From the NCBI GenBank assembly GCA_013399115.1, contig VXAA01005250.1, positions 124,001 through 188,000 of the forward strand: a DNA stretch of 64,000 nt. The letters are read 5' to 3'. Shown here piece after piece: positions 25,911 through 37,905 of this stretch; the stretch's first letter is position 1; each line of letters opens with the position of its first letter. Made by a program: the position numbers and the translations under genes. Below the pieces are notes generated by a model that was not told where the DNA came from, did not search any database, and saw only the letters and a list, made by a program, of their open reading frames with translations. The stretch comes from Anseranas semipalmata. Lineage: Eukaryota > Chordata > Aves > Anseriformes > Anseranatidae.

Positions 25911-27070
25911 CCCACAGCCAGAACCGTTACTAAGCAGAATATTCCCGTCAGCTAAAATTCAACAGGTACAATCCTGTCGTTCAACTATTAGCAACATCCC
26001 TATTTCTATTATACAGGTATGTGGCAGCAACATTTCTCTGAAGCACGGCTAAAATACAAAGGACAAGCTTTTCAACATGACTTCTTAGAATATTTAGCTA
26101 GCAATCCCTGGTTCCTTATAGTGCCTGCAGATCTCAGCACTCCTTTTTTCTTCCCTTTTTTCTAAATCTAACTTTGCCTTCCCACAGGTGATGCATTTCA
26201 TCCTAGTTTTATTCATTCTGCCTTTTTTTTTTTTCACAATCCATTAGCTTGCTCTCAGTCAATTATCAACTGGCTTTCTGCACCTCTTAGTGAATAAGAC
26301 AATGCAGAAGGAATTTTCCCAAAATTTCTATTAAACAAGATGGACACATATACAACTGTACAGGAATGAAGATGGTCTCTAAGGGAAAGGACCATCTGAG
26401 GAATACTTTTCTAAAGACCAGGATTTGACCAAGCTGATACTATATAACAGGTACAGCTGCTATCTTGTGACTTTTAATACAGAAATGAGCACATGAATTA
26501 ATTTACTTGATCATACGGGTTCAATCTAAGGATACCTGCAATAATTTACATAATTTCTATCTCTTCTTTTTCTGTAGGCAATTTAGGACAATGTGTAATG
26601 CTTTTAATCAGTCTTTTATTAGTATCCTAAAAATGAAATCTTCCAAAAACAGGTTATGAAGCAATATAAACTCATGTACAATTAGCTCAGTTTAAAAATG
26701 TTTTCTCCTAATGGGATTATGTTCTGTAAATGATCTTGTTGCTACGGCAACCACCGCAAAAACCACACCATGTTTGCAGTTCAATAGCAACTACTGCACC
26801 TGTGTACCAGCCTTTCTTTCTGTGGTTTATGTTTTTGCTTTGCAGACACAGTGTGGAAGCAAAAGCAAGAAAAAAAAAAAAAAGTGACCTAGAAAAGTTC
26901 AGGCATTGTTTCAGCTAGATTTGCAGGCAGTACTGTTAACTATACCTTTCCCATATATTTTCTTGGAATTAAGTTCAAATAATCTTTATCCATCAAGCTG
27001 AGAAAAAAAAAACTACTGGTGGGGGGAGTGTGTGCATGTATCTGCAGGGAAAGTAGCCAAGCATACTGTT
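25911..27070. other. Non-coding DNA, nothing recognised
   Basis: No gene or repeat is identified apart from a T12 run near 26224-26235, an A15 run near 26869-26883 and an A11 run near 27002-27012. Confidence 0.45.
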
Positions 27071-27074
27071 TAAT

Positions 27075-27185
27075 TTTCATGGCATCCTCGCAAAATGGGT
27101 AGATACATTCCATGATAAAAATTATCTTACTATTTCAAAGAAGGCAGTAGAAGGCTGCAACCAGGAGGCTATTGCCTACAACAGC
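27075..27185 (-). mobile_element. Possible MIR-like SINE remnant
   Basis: CATGGCATCCTCGCAAAATG, GGGTAGATAC, ATTATCTTAC, ATTTCAAAGAAGGCAG and GGCTGCAACCAGGAGG follow the order of a reverse-complement MIR core ('catcctcacaa...gtaggtac...attat...atttcaaagatgagg...'). Gaps between the matching islands are irregular, so this is a weak call that a profile search would settle. Confidence 0.35.
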
Positions 27186-27189
27186 CAGT

Positions 27190-28590
27190 AATAAATACTT
27201 CTGTGTGGACACATACCTATCTTTAAAAAAAAAACAAAACAAACAACAATTGGAAGTAAAGCCTCTCTTAAGCCTCCCCTTCCCACTCAAACCAAAGAAG
27301 CATCAAAGAACATGGTATCATTTCCTTATCCTATATTCTCTTTGGAGTTGATGCTGGAAACACAAAGGAAGCAGCAATTATTTTAAGAGTATCCAAAGTA
27401 AGATGAGAGAAAAATCGCTCCTTTTTACTTGTAAATGTGTTGCTGATTTGCTTTTGGAGTCAGATACACGGCCTAAAGTGAGAGAAGTGAATATCAGGCT
27501 CAAGAAAGAAACAGGGGTGAGCAGAAAACAGAAGTTACATGGTAAAAGTGGAATTTAGCATTAGAGAAGATCACGTAGAAAACCCCAGAAACATGCAAGT
27601 CCATTTGTTATATCCCCACTGAAAAGTACAAAGCAACAACTTCCACTCCCTCTCAAAAGAAGAGAGGTTGCTGCACTTACAATTTTGAGGGGCAGTCAGA
27701 CAACAGTGATAGATGCTACATTTGAACACAGATAAGATTGGTTTCTGTTCCTCCAGCATGCATTATCGTTTCTGCCTTATCAAAAGCTTATCATTCACAT
27801 ACTGTCTCAACAGGAAAATGGTGTCATTTGATTTGTGAAAAAATAGACATAAATCAACATGGTAATTTGCAAACTGAAGGCACTAAACAAGGTGTGCAAC
27901 AACAAGATCTGCAAAAGGCATCCTATGCAAAAAAAGGACAAAACTGGAATCTGATAGAGGTCCAAAGTGGAAGATTTTGCTGGGTAAAGAATGACTAGCC
28001 TATCTGAAGAAGAATAGGGAAAAGATTGCCAGATATTCACTGTGGAACATTGCATGATCCACCTCACCAAACAGAACCGATGGATTCAATCTAGCTAAAA
28101 GAGATATTTTATCCGTGGGTGCTGACAGCCTGAAAGAAAAAGCCTGTTACCAATGTGACCTCTCAACCATTGTCACATCTGAACATAAATTCTTCATACA
28201 CCTTTCTTCGTACACAGCATGCACCTTCCCTCATCTCCACAGTCACCACTGAAGCATCAGGAGCATGGGGAAGGGACTCTTGGACAAGCAGTCAGGAAAG
28301 CAATAGAAGTCTGTCTTTCACTAGATCTGTTCCACACTTCTTTCCCTGTGCTGTATCACGTAACAAGGTGTTTTCGTTTTCATTTTCTTCAGTGAATAGA
28401 TCTGAAGGCTGGAAAGGCTCACTACAAAATAAATCACTTGGAATCTGGGTTATCAGGGATGCCCAAACTGCAGAACACACACTTTGGCATCAGTGTTACT
28501 TGGATCAGGCTGTTATTATTTCAGTGTTACTATCTTACTATTCTTTTTAGTCAGCGTTTAGAAAAGATAGAAGATCATTAGTTTATGACA
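27190..28590. other. Non-coding DNA, nothing recognised
   Basis: Only an A10 plus CAAAACAAACAAC tract (about 27225-27247) stands out. The 131-codon plus frame at 28155-28550 is rich in Ser and Thr and has no recognisable domain, so I do not call it a gene. Confidence 0.45.
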
Positions 28591-28594
28591 ATGG

Positions 28595-28810
28595 ATTTGG
28601 TTTGGGAACATCTATGTTCAATTCTCAGCTCTATCTCAGACCTCCTTTGTCATTAGGAGGACTTCATGTCCCTATGTCCCAGCTTCTTCTCCTGCCTCGG
28701 CTACAAGCTAATTTGGGTACCTGTGATTTTAATTTGCATGGCATAATAAAATCTCAGGCACATTTGGGACTTCTACGAACTACTGATATAAAAATTAACC
28801 AATATGTTTG
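28595..28810 (+). mobile_element. MIR-like SINE, old copy
   Basis: ACATCTATGTTCAATTCTCA, GCTCTATCTCAGACCTCCTT and TGTCATTAGG, then ACTTCATGTCCCTATGTCCC, follow the MIR head and core closely: 'ggttcaattctcagctctgtcacagacctcctgtgtgacctt...cacttcatctctctgtgcc'. The right part (TTTGGGACTTCTACGAACTA, CTGATATAAA) fits a family tail more loosely. The copy runs on the plus strand and is non-coding. The 118-codon frame at 28602-28958 that overlaps it is therefore repeat-derived and not a gene. Confidence 0.75.
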
Positions 28811-30915
28811 GATTTTTAGGAACTGTTCCCAGTCTCACAGGGCTACTTTATTCTTCTTTATGGAGAGGTACAAACATGGCTCCTTCCAGCCCTCCTTCAC
28901 TTTCATAACAACCATATTCTGCTGCTCTACTACACAGAGTATATTCTCTTTCTCATGAACATAAACAAACTGTTTTTACCACTCTTCCTCAAGTAGCAAG
29001 CCACAGGGCCAAAGTCCCTCAACTTGAATACAGAGAATTAAGCCCTACCACCAATAAAGCAACGGGGATAGAAAGTAGAGATACATGAATAACTACTTTT
29101 TTGGCTCAGTCTGTTCTTGTAAATCTGATGCAAAAAGTGTTTCCTGATACCTGGAACACCATGTGTTTTTTCTCACTAATGTGACAAGTAAAACACAGTA
29201 TATTCCTAAACTAAAATCTCATACTTGAATAGGCTGAGCTCAAACCAGTTTTTAATGTGTTGACTGAGAACCAGCTTTAAACTGTTAAAAAAAAAAAAAA
29301 AGTATAGTTATTAAGAAATGACAAGTATAATGTATGTCAGATGCAGGCAAATTTATCAAACGACACTAACAGGGTGAACAGTTTTCCTCATAAAACATGA
29401 CTCCTATTGATTACCCTGCACTTTTTTACACTAATACAGAATAATTGCGTGAGACAGCAAAGTATTCAGGCACACAATCCACTGATATATGAGCAATGGC
29501 CATTATCTCTACAATGACATTCATTAAGATGGACAGAAAGTGATTTGTTGCCACGGATTATTGCTCAGTCATTCCAAAGGTTTTTAGACAATGCCAAATG
29601 AGGGATGTTTTCTGACTGACAACTTTTGCCCAAGAAATGAAAGATAAAAAAAGAAGACAAACAGCAATTTCAGGATGAAGTGAAATGCTACATAGTAAGG
29701 TCATTAAGTTTTCATTCTATGTATTAAATATTAACCAATAAACTAGAATGCAAACAGTGATGAACAGAAGAAGAAATGTTTTGTTTTGTTTGAACAATTT
29801 TGTTTAATTCTCAGACAAGGCATTTTGTTTCTGAAATATTTAATTTAGAGGTTCTTGACAGTCTCTGAAATTATCAAATACCAAATGCTAATTAGATCGC
29901 AAGACTTAACTAGCTGGACTGAAATGCCAAAAAGAAAAAAGGTTATTTAATCATCAAAGTAATAACAGTTCCACTCTGAAGAGAGCTCTTGTATACTTTG
30001 CTCAAGCTAAATCAAAATGTAGTGATTCTTGAATACAAAACATTGCAGGATCAATATTCACAGCATCAGAAAACCTAAGATTACTCTAAGCATTTCCCAA
30101 CACATGTGAGAAAACCCTCAGTTCATTGCTCAGTCCTAACCTACTCCCAATTTTCATACATATTAGGGAACATAAGTTGGACTTTATATTTCTCCGTGGA
30201 GGCAACAGTCATCTGGTACTCCACAGCCACCAGCTCCCAACCACCCGACCGTGTGACAGGGAGCTGAAGACAGTCCCCTGCTCACACAGAAAGGTTGTCC
30301 TTGGAAATAAATTACTTATGGCACAACAAAATTGAATCTATTTCTGAGGTTAATCTGTAATGACACAAATGGCTGTTTTTGCCTGTGAACTCACTGTGTT
30401 AAGCAAGTGGTGATCTTCCTGGGAGAGGTAAGCGAATCCTGCTGACTCACCGGTGCACGCGAGTCATTGGAAGGAAGATTGGGAATGACCCTGAAAAATG
30501 AAAGCCTAGGCAGAACAGCCCTCAAGGATGCAAAGTCAGGGACATAGACAGAGGTAGAATTTGGTTCGTAGTGTTTATAAATTCTTTTGGAAGTGAAGAC
30601 TTGCTCCATGATAGATTAGTTCTGACAATCCGTAAGACACATTGGCTATATTAAGAGCAGTCTGAAAAAACTCCCAGGTAGTTGTCTATAAGCCAGTAGC
30701 ATCTATCTAGAAGACACTATAATTCAAAATTAGCACAGAAAATAACAAAACCACTTGGAGGCTGCAGGGAACTAGAGGAGATAGTGTAGAACAGGGAGAA
30801 ATAGGTCTAGGAAGATAAATTTAGTATGAGCCTCACAAGTTCTGCACTGATTCGTTTTTGAAAACCTCTTCATCCAGTTTGCTCAAAATTCAAGTTATTT
30901 GGTCATTACTGTAAA
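28811..30915. other. Unique-looking non-coding DNA
   Basis: No gene or clear repeat. An A15 run lies at 29287-29301. The longest open frame is 72 codons. Nothing else stands out. Confidence 0.45.
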
Positions 30916-30920
30916 ACAAA

Positions 30921-30974
30921 GTTTTTTTTGTTTTTTTGTTTGTTTGGTTGGTTGGTTTTTTTGTTTGTTTTTTA
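30921..30974. repeat. GTTT/GGTT simple-sequence tract
   Basis: A T8 run passes into repeated GTTT units, three GGTT units and further GTTTGTTT before TTTTTAAGAGG. Such a stretch could be an expanded poly-T (reverse poly-A) tail, but no retrotransposed body is recognised next to it. Confidence 0.85.
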
Positions 30975-32129
30975 AGAGGAAGGGCATCTTCATTTCCCAG
31001 ACGTGAAAAAAAGAAATAGTAAGATGCTCTCAAGAGGAAGAAGAGCTACATGAAACATTTCTTCTACAGGAACTACATCACGTGGAATTTGTTCAGAAAA
31101 CTGAGATACCGATGCCTCTATGGACTGTTATAACTGACCCCAACCATACTCTCTCTCTCAACCTCATAAATGCAAGCAGAAAATGAACTTATTGTTCCCA
31201 CTTGTATTTTCATTTCAGAAGCACTAGAACATCATACAGTGTTCTTTAGAGACAGACCAACACATTGCCATTTTTCCTATGCTGTGACCTTCCCTTCTTA
31301 TATCAGGACCAACTCTAAATTACTCTTGCAAGACAAAGTGGCCATGACCTTCAGTAAAATAAAAGGAAAAGCTCATTCACCAAACCCCTGAAATGTTAAA
31401 AGTTTCAGAAAAACGTTCTCATTGTGCCTCAGAAAAGTCCTAATAACCTTGTGCAGTTGATCATGAAAACCAAAGGCAAACATAGGCATATGCCTGAGCA
31501 GTGCTCTTCCAGTGTCCAGCTAGAAACTGGAACTCCAGAATCCATCACCAAATACAAGTACCAGGCTGCTGACAATTCTGTGATTGATCTCTGTCAGTCT
31601 CTTTTCATGGAGCTCCTTGCACTCTGTAGAAAACATTATTTATACCCAGTGGAATAGATTATCCCACAGTCCAGTGCTGGTGGCTCTGGCCAGGAACATA
31701 GGAGAGAATTTCTAATTTCCCTTTCCAATAGTGCAGCTCCTTAGACGAAATAGAAAAACATGCATTTTATTCTGTATATGCCTATGATCTCTCCCTTCTT
31801 TCCCATCTACCCCCTTCAGTCACAACTTTCCCATCTCCTTACTTTGATCTAAAACAAACTCCTTACAAGCAGCTATAAGGACATTCCTATAAGAAAAAAG
31901 GATTCAAATTAATTAACTGGTTTTCCACCGGGAAACCATGTTGTCAAAATTCTTTACCATCTCTAAAAACAGTCCCCTGACACCTGGTTACAATCCTCTG
32001 GGGAGAGGATCATTTGTATGAGCAAAATCTCAGTTCCGTCCAGCCCTGACTTCTGAGAAACTTGGAATTTGGATCTTCACAAGTGATGCATAGTAAGCAC
32101 AGACAAACAACTGACAAGCACGTCCCCTC
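30975..32129. other. Non-coding DNA, nothing recognised
   Basis: No gene or repeat recognised. Two open frames of about 75 codons (31170-31391 and 31424-31657, plus) carry no recognisable domain and have no supporting context. Confidence 0.45.
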
Positions 32130-32150
32130 AAAAAAAAAAAAAAAAAAAAA
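32130..32150 (+). repeat. Poly-A run (21 A)
   Basis: An uninterrupted A21 tract. I find no processed-pseudogene or SINE body immediately 5' of it. Confidence 0.9.
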
Positions 32151-32263
32151 GTATAAATATGTCTTTCTGCATCCATGCATACTAACAGTAGTACCCGTGT
32201 GTGCTACACACTGCCAGTCCACCACCTCTGCAATGTGCCACTGAGGACTTGAATCATCTCTGA

Positions 32264-32325
32264 TCGACGTTGGGCACGCATCCTGCCGAGCGCTCTGACA
32301 GAACGGTCTGCTCATGATTGATGCC
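32264..32325. promoter_or_regulatory. Short CpG-dense block
   Basis: Seven CpG dinucleotides fall within about 62 bases (GATCGACGTTGGGCACGCAT, CCTGCCGAGCGCTCTGAC, GAACGGTC, GCCGAC) in an otherwise CpG-poor window. It is much smaller than a promoter CpG island. It could be an enhancer or other element protected from methylation, or a remnant of a CpG-rich transposon. No TATA box or transcript structure is visible. Confidence 0.3.
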
Positions 32326-32329
32326 GACT

Positions 32330-33740
32330 GCTTAGAAATCATTTGGCTCCAACAAGCTGTTCTTAACAGTTTGTTTGATGTATTTGATGGGAACTGGGAG
32401 GGAAAACAAAATAATTTAATAATACAGCATGTCAAAGCTAACATTGTTTTTAGGAAAACTGTGCTCTTATCGTATATATCACTGGATTAAAATAAACAAC
32501 TAATGTTCGGGTCTAGAGTAACATTTCAGTAATGGATGAAGTGGTTCCAGTCGTATGGAGAGACACAGCAGGAGCCAACACAAAGGGTTTCTTCCATTTG
32601 TTGTCTTAAGAGCAACCCTTCAACACTGACTGAAGTCCCACCAGGGCAGTCAAGAAAGCTATCTGCGATAATTTCCCCACAGCTAACACACTGCAGGAGC
32701 AAGGAGCAGAGGTTTTTGATGTGCCAGGCTCCTGTGTAACATGGCCTTTCCTCACTTGCTCTGACTTTCTCCATGCAGGGAAGACGCCACCTTGGCGTCT
32801 TGCTTGGCATGCAAAGGAGCAAGGAGCTGGTAGAGGAGGTCACAGCCCACCAGCTCAGCTGCTCCTGAGCTGCTCCCATCTCTGCTAATTCCCTCTCCCC
32901 TGAATGGTGATGGTAACACCAGCTTTGGGAGGTTTTTTGCTATGCAAGCCCAGCCAGCAAGATATGTTGTCTACTTGCTCACATTCATCCTGAACACAGC
33001 AAATACACAGTATAACTACTTTCGAAACTTACGTGTCATCATACATATGGGGATGAACCAAATGTAATAAAATACAAAGTTCACCCCATTCCAGATTAAT
33101 GCCTCTCCACATAAGGTGCAAAATAAAAGACTTCCAGTTTTTGCAGAGCCTAGGCTTTTCTCCCAAAACGTACACTACTCAGAATGAAAGTTACTAAGCA
33201 GTGTCCTTCATGTTGTTTTTTCCTTAGATCTCCAAACCTACAGTTTTCCAGAACTTATACAACATGGCAAAGGATGAAAACATTGGATCTAAAGAAGTAT
33301 TTACGTCAGTTCCTTCCAGACAATTATTGCTGGATTTTGCTGCAAAAACAGCAGCTCTTCTAATACATAGGAAAATATCTGGTTGGTGTTCTCTCAATGC
33401 TTTCTGCTAGGACTGAAACTAATAAAAACATCCTGTTCAGGTTTCAGGGAGGGTGGGGATCTCTGAGGTATTCCAAGGCAGCAGATTACAATTGTTAGGC
33501 AGATGCAAGAATATGTCTTGGTTCAGAAAACTCTTAACTGCATGTTTTCTCTTCCTTACCTAAATCTATATGGGTATGGGCTTATTTTTATTGATAAAGA
33601 AATTAAAAAATGATTACATTTGTGATTAAAATATGCCAGTGTCTCTACTACTGTTTTAGGGAAACAAAATGCTTTCCATATAATAGCAAGGTACTAATGC
33701 ATTTTTGGTGCAAGTCTGGGAGGTCCACTGAGATTCACTC
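32330..33740. other. Non-coding DNA, nothing recognised
   Basis: No gene. A 117-codon minus frame (32526-32879) and an overlapping 67-codon plus frame lie in a locally GC-richer stretch and show no known domain. Confidence 0.45.
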
Positions 33741-33745
33741 ACACC

Positions 33746-33770
33746 TTTTTTCTTTTTTTTTTTTTTTTTT
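33746..33770 (-). repeat. Poly-T run
   Basis: T6, one C, then T18. No element body is recognised beside it. Confidence 0.9.
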
Positions 33771-35590
33771 AACTATAATGCATTCCTTCCCGTTAGTCTC
33801 TCCGCCCACCTAGCCAAAGGAAACAAAGAAAACAAACAAGATCCAAACCAGAAGGGATCACTTGTAGGTCTCACTGATGAAAATGTCTGAAATATTAATG
33901 ACATTATTAGCATTTTCAGAAGCTTAAAAAAATACACAGCAAGAACAATATTGCAGAGAGATACACAAGACATTAAAACTATTTTTGCCATTTGAAGGGC
34001 ATTAGGAATTCTGAAATGACGGACGTCTGCATTTGGTGGCACCTGTTCAACCCTGGTAATCCAAACTCCACTGAAATGTGCAGCACGAATCAGTAGAACA
34101 CCTCTGTCATTCTGACTTGGGGAGGGGAAGGCACCAAAGCCCAAATACTCAAGAACCCCTTCACAGTTACCACTCCATCTTCCCACTGAACAACAACAGA
34201 TGTTAAACTGCCATCAAACAATGAGAACTGAGAAACCCTGCCACAGCCACAATTTCTCAGGCAGAGAAACTGCCTTGTGGTTAAGATGCTGCTTCTCCTA
34301 AGCTGACACAAGGAGGTCAGCTTTACCCATGCTGCAGCATCACTGAGCCCACCGTGGGTTATAGAAACCACCCAAAAGCTGGACAAATACATAAATGATT
34401 ATATACATACTCTGCTCTGTACAGTGGCAGCTACACTGCTATTAATACTAGCAATAGCTTGTTTAAAGCTGGTCACGTTACGAGTCGCAGTCCCAGCTTT
34501 GCCTGCAGCATACATAGACCCTCCACCTTAAACCTAATCTCAAACTCTCTATTTTATTGTCTTTTCATATCTGCTTCAGCTTGAGCATTTACCCTTTCCA
34601 AACTCCTTTCTCCTGCTTTGGGGGAGCTTTTTGTTCACAGGGATTATTTATTTATTCTAAGAAATTCACTCTTTCACACAGTGTAAGCAACCCCTGGGAA
34701 CAGAAAGGTGTTCAGTACAAGGTCCCTGGACTGAGAGTGCCCTGGCTCCACCAGCCAAAGAAAGCTTATTTCAGAGATGAAGCATTTAATGGACCATTAC
34801 CTGAAATTATTAAGCATTAAGCAGTCCCTCGTCTCCTCCCAGAACCAATTTAAAAGTTACAATCTAATATCTTCAAGAACTGGAAGCTCAGTAACTTTAC
34901 TGATGATTTACAAAGACAGAGAAACAATACGTAATAGGCATTGGTGACTTCTAATTCTGTAACTGCACAAGGTATCACTGAGACTAGGAGGTCTCAGGGA
35001 TATCACATGAGAATAAATCTCAAATAGCTATTATTTAAAGCATCTTTTATTTTCTAAATGCCACTGCAGCAGGGCTTTTCACAGTAATACCAGGGCAAAT
35101 TTCTCCTACAGAGTAGGACAGACTGGCCTACATCAAACTCCAGTAAAAACAAGGAAGTATGTAGTTGTTTTAAGAGACATCATATTTAGGAATTCAGTGG
35201 TATGACATAAGATCAGTATACGTCAAGATATCTGGGGGTCTGGTTGTATCTGCTATTCAAGTTCAGTCACTCAGCAAATCTAGAACAGTTTTGTTGATAA
35301 ATTTTAAGGAAATTTCTTCTTAAATGAAAACCTAGCTGTAGGAGATCACATGTTAAGTTAGGAGAGCAAGTCTTTTGCAGACATTTTCAAAGTGACCATT
35401 TTTTAGCTGCAGGTGATGTTTGTCCTTTTTTTTTTCCCATGTAAATGTCTGTCTCTCGCACCTGTGTAGGCTTCTGCTTCATCACCAGATACTGAGTTCT
35501 GTAGGCTCAACAGATGCCACTTCTCTTTTTAGCACCTTTACACTGAACATTTTTTCATTTAACTTACTGCACCCTTCTTTCCATGTTATC
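33771..35590. other. Non-coding DNA with an unexplained minus-strand open frame
   Basis: A 137-codon minus frame (33773-34186) has one plausible membrane-spanning hydrophobic run in its middle (IVLMSCVSLCNIVLAVYFF). It overlaps a second minus frame (34090-34392) in another phase. No domain, homolog or codon-level evidence supports either, so I leave them uncalled. The rest of the stretch holds nothing recognised. Confidence 0.45.
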
Positions 35591-35591
35591 A

Positions 35592-35622
35592 GAAAAAAAA
35601 AAAAAAAGGNNNNNNAAAAAGG
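35592..35622. other. Assembly gap of 6 N within poly-A, with duplicated flanks
   Basis: N occupies 35610-35615. The bases before it end AAAAAGG (35603-35609) and the bases after it begin AAAAAGG (35616-35622), continuing CATG. The repeated AAAAAGG suggests that two ends of one poly-A locus failed to merge, so the gap may hide no real sequence. Confidence 0.8.
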
Positions 35623-37185
35623 CATGTTTCACCAATATTCACTGGCTGCAGTTTATCTCCTATGACCACCTCGAAGTTAGGGAGCTACTTAAAGTTAGTC
35701 AGACAGGGTCCTCCTACTGTCTTAAGGAAGAAACAGGTACACTTATAAGGCTGTTTTTTTCTCCTTAAGATAATATAAAACATAACTTGCTGAGGATACC
35801 TTTCTTGTCACAAGTGCTTTAGAATGTATTTTTCTGTCCAGAGAAAGCAAGTAAAGCTGGACTTTAGTATGCAAAACGCCAGATTTCAAGGTTCTCCTCA
35901 CTTGGCAGAATAAGTTGTTCTGATTTATCTAGCTGCTCTAAGATCCTGTTGTTTTAATGCAAACTGCTCTCCAGCTCTTTCATACATCACAGGCCACACA
36001 GTGCTAAAAGCCAAGAAAAGCACAGCTTTCAACTACTTCCCTACTAAATTATACATTTATTGTAAATGTCAATAACTTTTGGGAAACTTGCAAAAATATT
36101 GTGTTTTTTTTCCCTACATCATTTAGACAAGGTTATGTCTATGGATTGTTATGTTATATCAAAAAATTAAAGAGCATGTTCCTGTGTGTCTATCAGACTC
36201 AAAACAAATGCTATCTTATGACTAATACCGCTGCAGGTACTTCATATATACAGGCATACTCTGAAAAACACCTGGAAGAAATCCATTCAGTGGCAATCTT
36301 CTTTTTGAGTGAGGAAGAGCCATCCCTAGAGAAGGTACTCCTGTACTGCTGGACTACTTATTTCACAGGAGATAAAAAACAAACGAGAAGCCCTAATCCC
36401 TTCCACTCAATGCCGCATTCGTATTACAAGCATCACCCTCATGGCAAACAGCTTCTAACAAGAATAGTTACAACTTATCCCTTGAGAAGGAGGATGAAGC
36501 AGGGCAAGACACTGAAGATCAACACAGGGCTCAAGAACTGGCACTAGAAGAAGGATTTCGGATGTCCAATCCCTAGAAAGTATTCACAGGCACAGGACCC
36601 TTCTTGACAGATGGATAATTCCCTGAGTACACGGTGTACCTGACCTTTAGGAATCAAGACTGGCATGACTGATAAGAAGAGTGTTAAGCATAGTGGAGAG
36701 GTGAAAAGAACAGAAGAGACTTGACTTGTAATCTTCCTGGCTTGTTTAAGCGTAGGGAGAAGGAATGAGATAAACAAGGATACAGCAATACAAAACTACT
36801 ATCAGAAGGCAGGAAGAGAGATATTAAAGGCAAATGAACACACTATAGGAGTGGAAATTGCCACAATGTGTTAGAAAATGCAGTTAAAATCGGACAGACC
36901 AGATAATTGCCATTCCACAATTTAAGAACCTAAATTACAGATCCAGCAGCAAATATTTCATACCTCTCTGAGTCTGTGACTGTAGATGGAAAAGAGCAAA
37001 TGTAGTTTTTTTGTGGTTGAGGAAAAAGCTGTCTGGGTCGTATAGTCTGACTACAGTGATAGAGCAGACTTTGAAACAAATTCTGAAAGAAAAAAAACCA
37101 ACAATTAAAAGATGTGCTAAATAAAAAAGGAAATGTAAGAGTACATCGGTGTAGACTACATTGAACTATTATCTGTTTTTGCTAA
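35623..37185. other. Non-coding DNA, includes a 148-codon frame
   Basis: The plus frame 36101-36547 is the second longest in the window (148 codons). Its product starts with Phe-rich residues and ends basic (PLRRRMKQGKTLK), with no recognisable fold or motif. No promoter or poly-A site can be tied to it. I treat it as chance. Confidence 0.45.
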
Positions 37186-37189
37186 TGAA

Positions 37190-37905
37190 CCTGATTTACT
37201 ATGCAAAGGGAATAATATAGGTCTCATTTATTTGGACTTAAAGCATCTCACAGTGTCACACGGTAAATTATTACTTAAACTAGAGAAGATCAGTAGTAGT
37301 AAAAATATTATAAGCCATAAAAAGGATTGGTTATAGACAAAAATAAGGATAAAAGTAAGGGAGGATGAGTCTCTGGCCAACCCTACCTCACGTTTTCATT
37401 GATAACTTTGCCATAGTAAGAAAGAGCACGCTGATGAAATTCACCAATAACACAATGCTGAGAAGCATCTCAGAATGGTAAGGACTCTAGCACTGTCTTG
37501 GAAGAACTGGCTGACTGAGAAAGATGTAAATATGGCCTGAAAACTTTGATACTTCTAAGTGCAAAGCCACAGTTTTAAAGATGAATAGCAAGAGCTTCTG
37601 CTAAGGTTTGGGAGTTGATCAAATGAAAAGAATTAGAAAGAAACATAGCAGTTGATTTCAGGATGACCTACAAGCAACCAATGTTGTGAGAAATGCAATC
37701 ATAAAGTGCCTGAGACAAGGCACTTCCTCTGGAGTTAAGGAAATAATAGTGTTACCTCTGAAACATCATCTGAAACACAGCTCTGGCCAAGCATGGCTAA
37801 GGATCTTCAACTCAGACTGGAATGTGGGCAGGGAAAGCTGGCTAGGAAGGTCATCGGGAGAATGAAAAAATTCTCTTATGGGGAGAAAGCGATACAATTG
37901 GATTC
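37190..37905 (+). mobile_element. CR1/L3-like LINE, reverse-transcriptase segment
   Basis: A collinear series of family landmarks is visible on the plus strand: TTATTTGGACTTAAAGCATC and CACAGTGTCACACGG (37228-37262), AGGATTGGTTATAGAC (about 37323), CATTGATAACTTTGCC (about 37397), ATGAAATTCACCAATAACAC (37434-37453, the decayed FADDT motif), GTTGATTTCAGGATGACCTA (37650-37669) with AAGCAACCAATGTTGTGAGA just after, and GGGAGAATGAAAAAATTCTC plus TTATGGGGAGAAA (37856-37888). This covers the palm-to-thumb part of reverse transcriptase. Frameshifts and stops are frequent, so no protein can be made. The 109-codon frame at 37793-38122 overlaps its end and is not a gene. Confidence 0.8.

Noticed and set aside
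32010..32444. 144-codon minus-strand frame
   Set aside because: It runs through the A21 tract, giving a poly-Phe stretch, which argues against a real protein.
36101..36547. 148-codon plus-strand open frame as a gene
   Set aside because: No domain, no splice or promoter context, and length near chance expectation for 64 kb.
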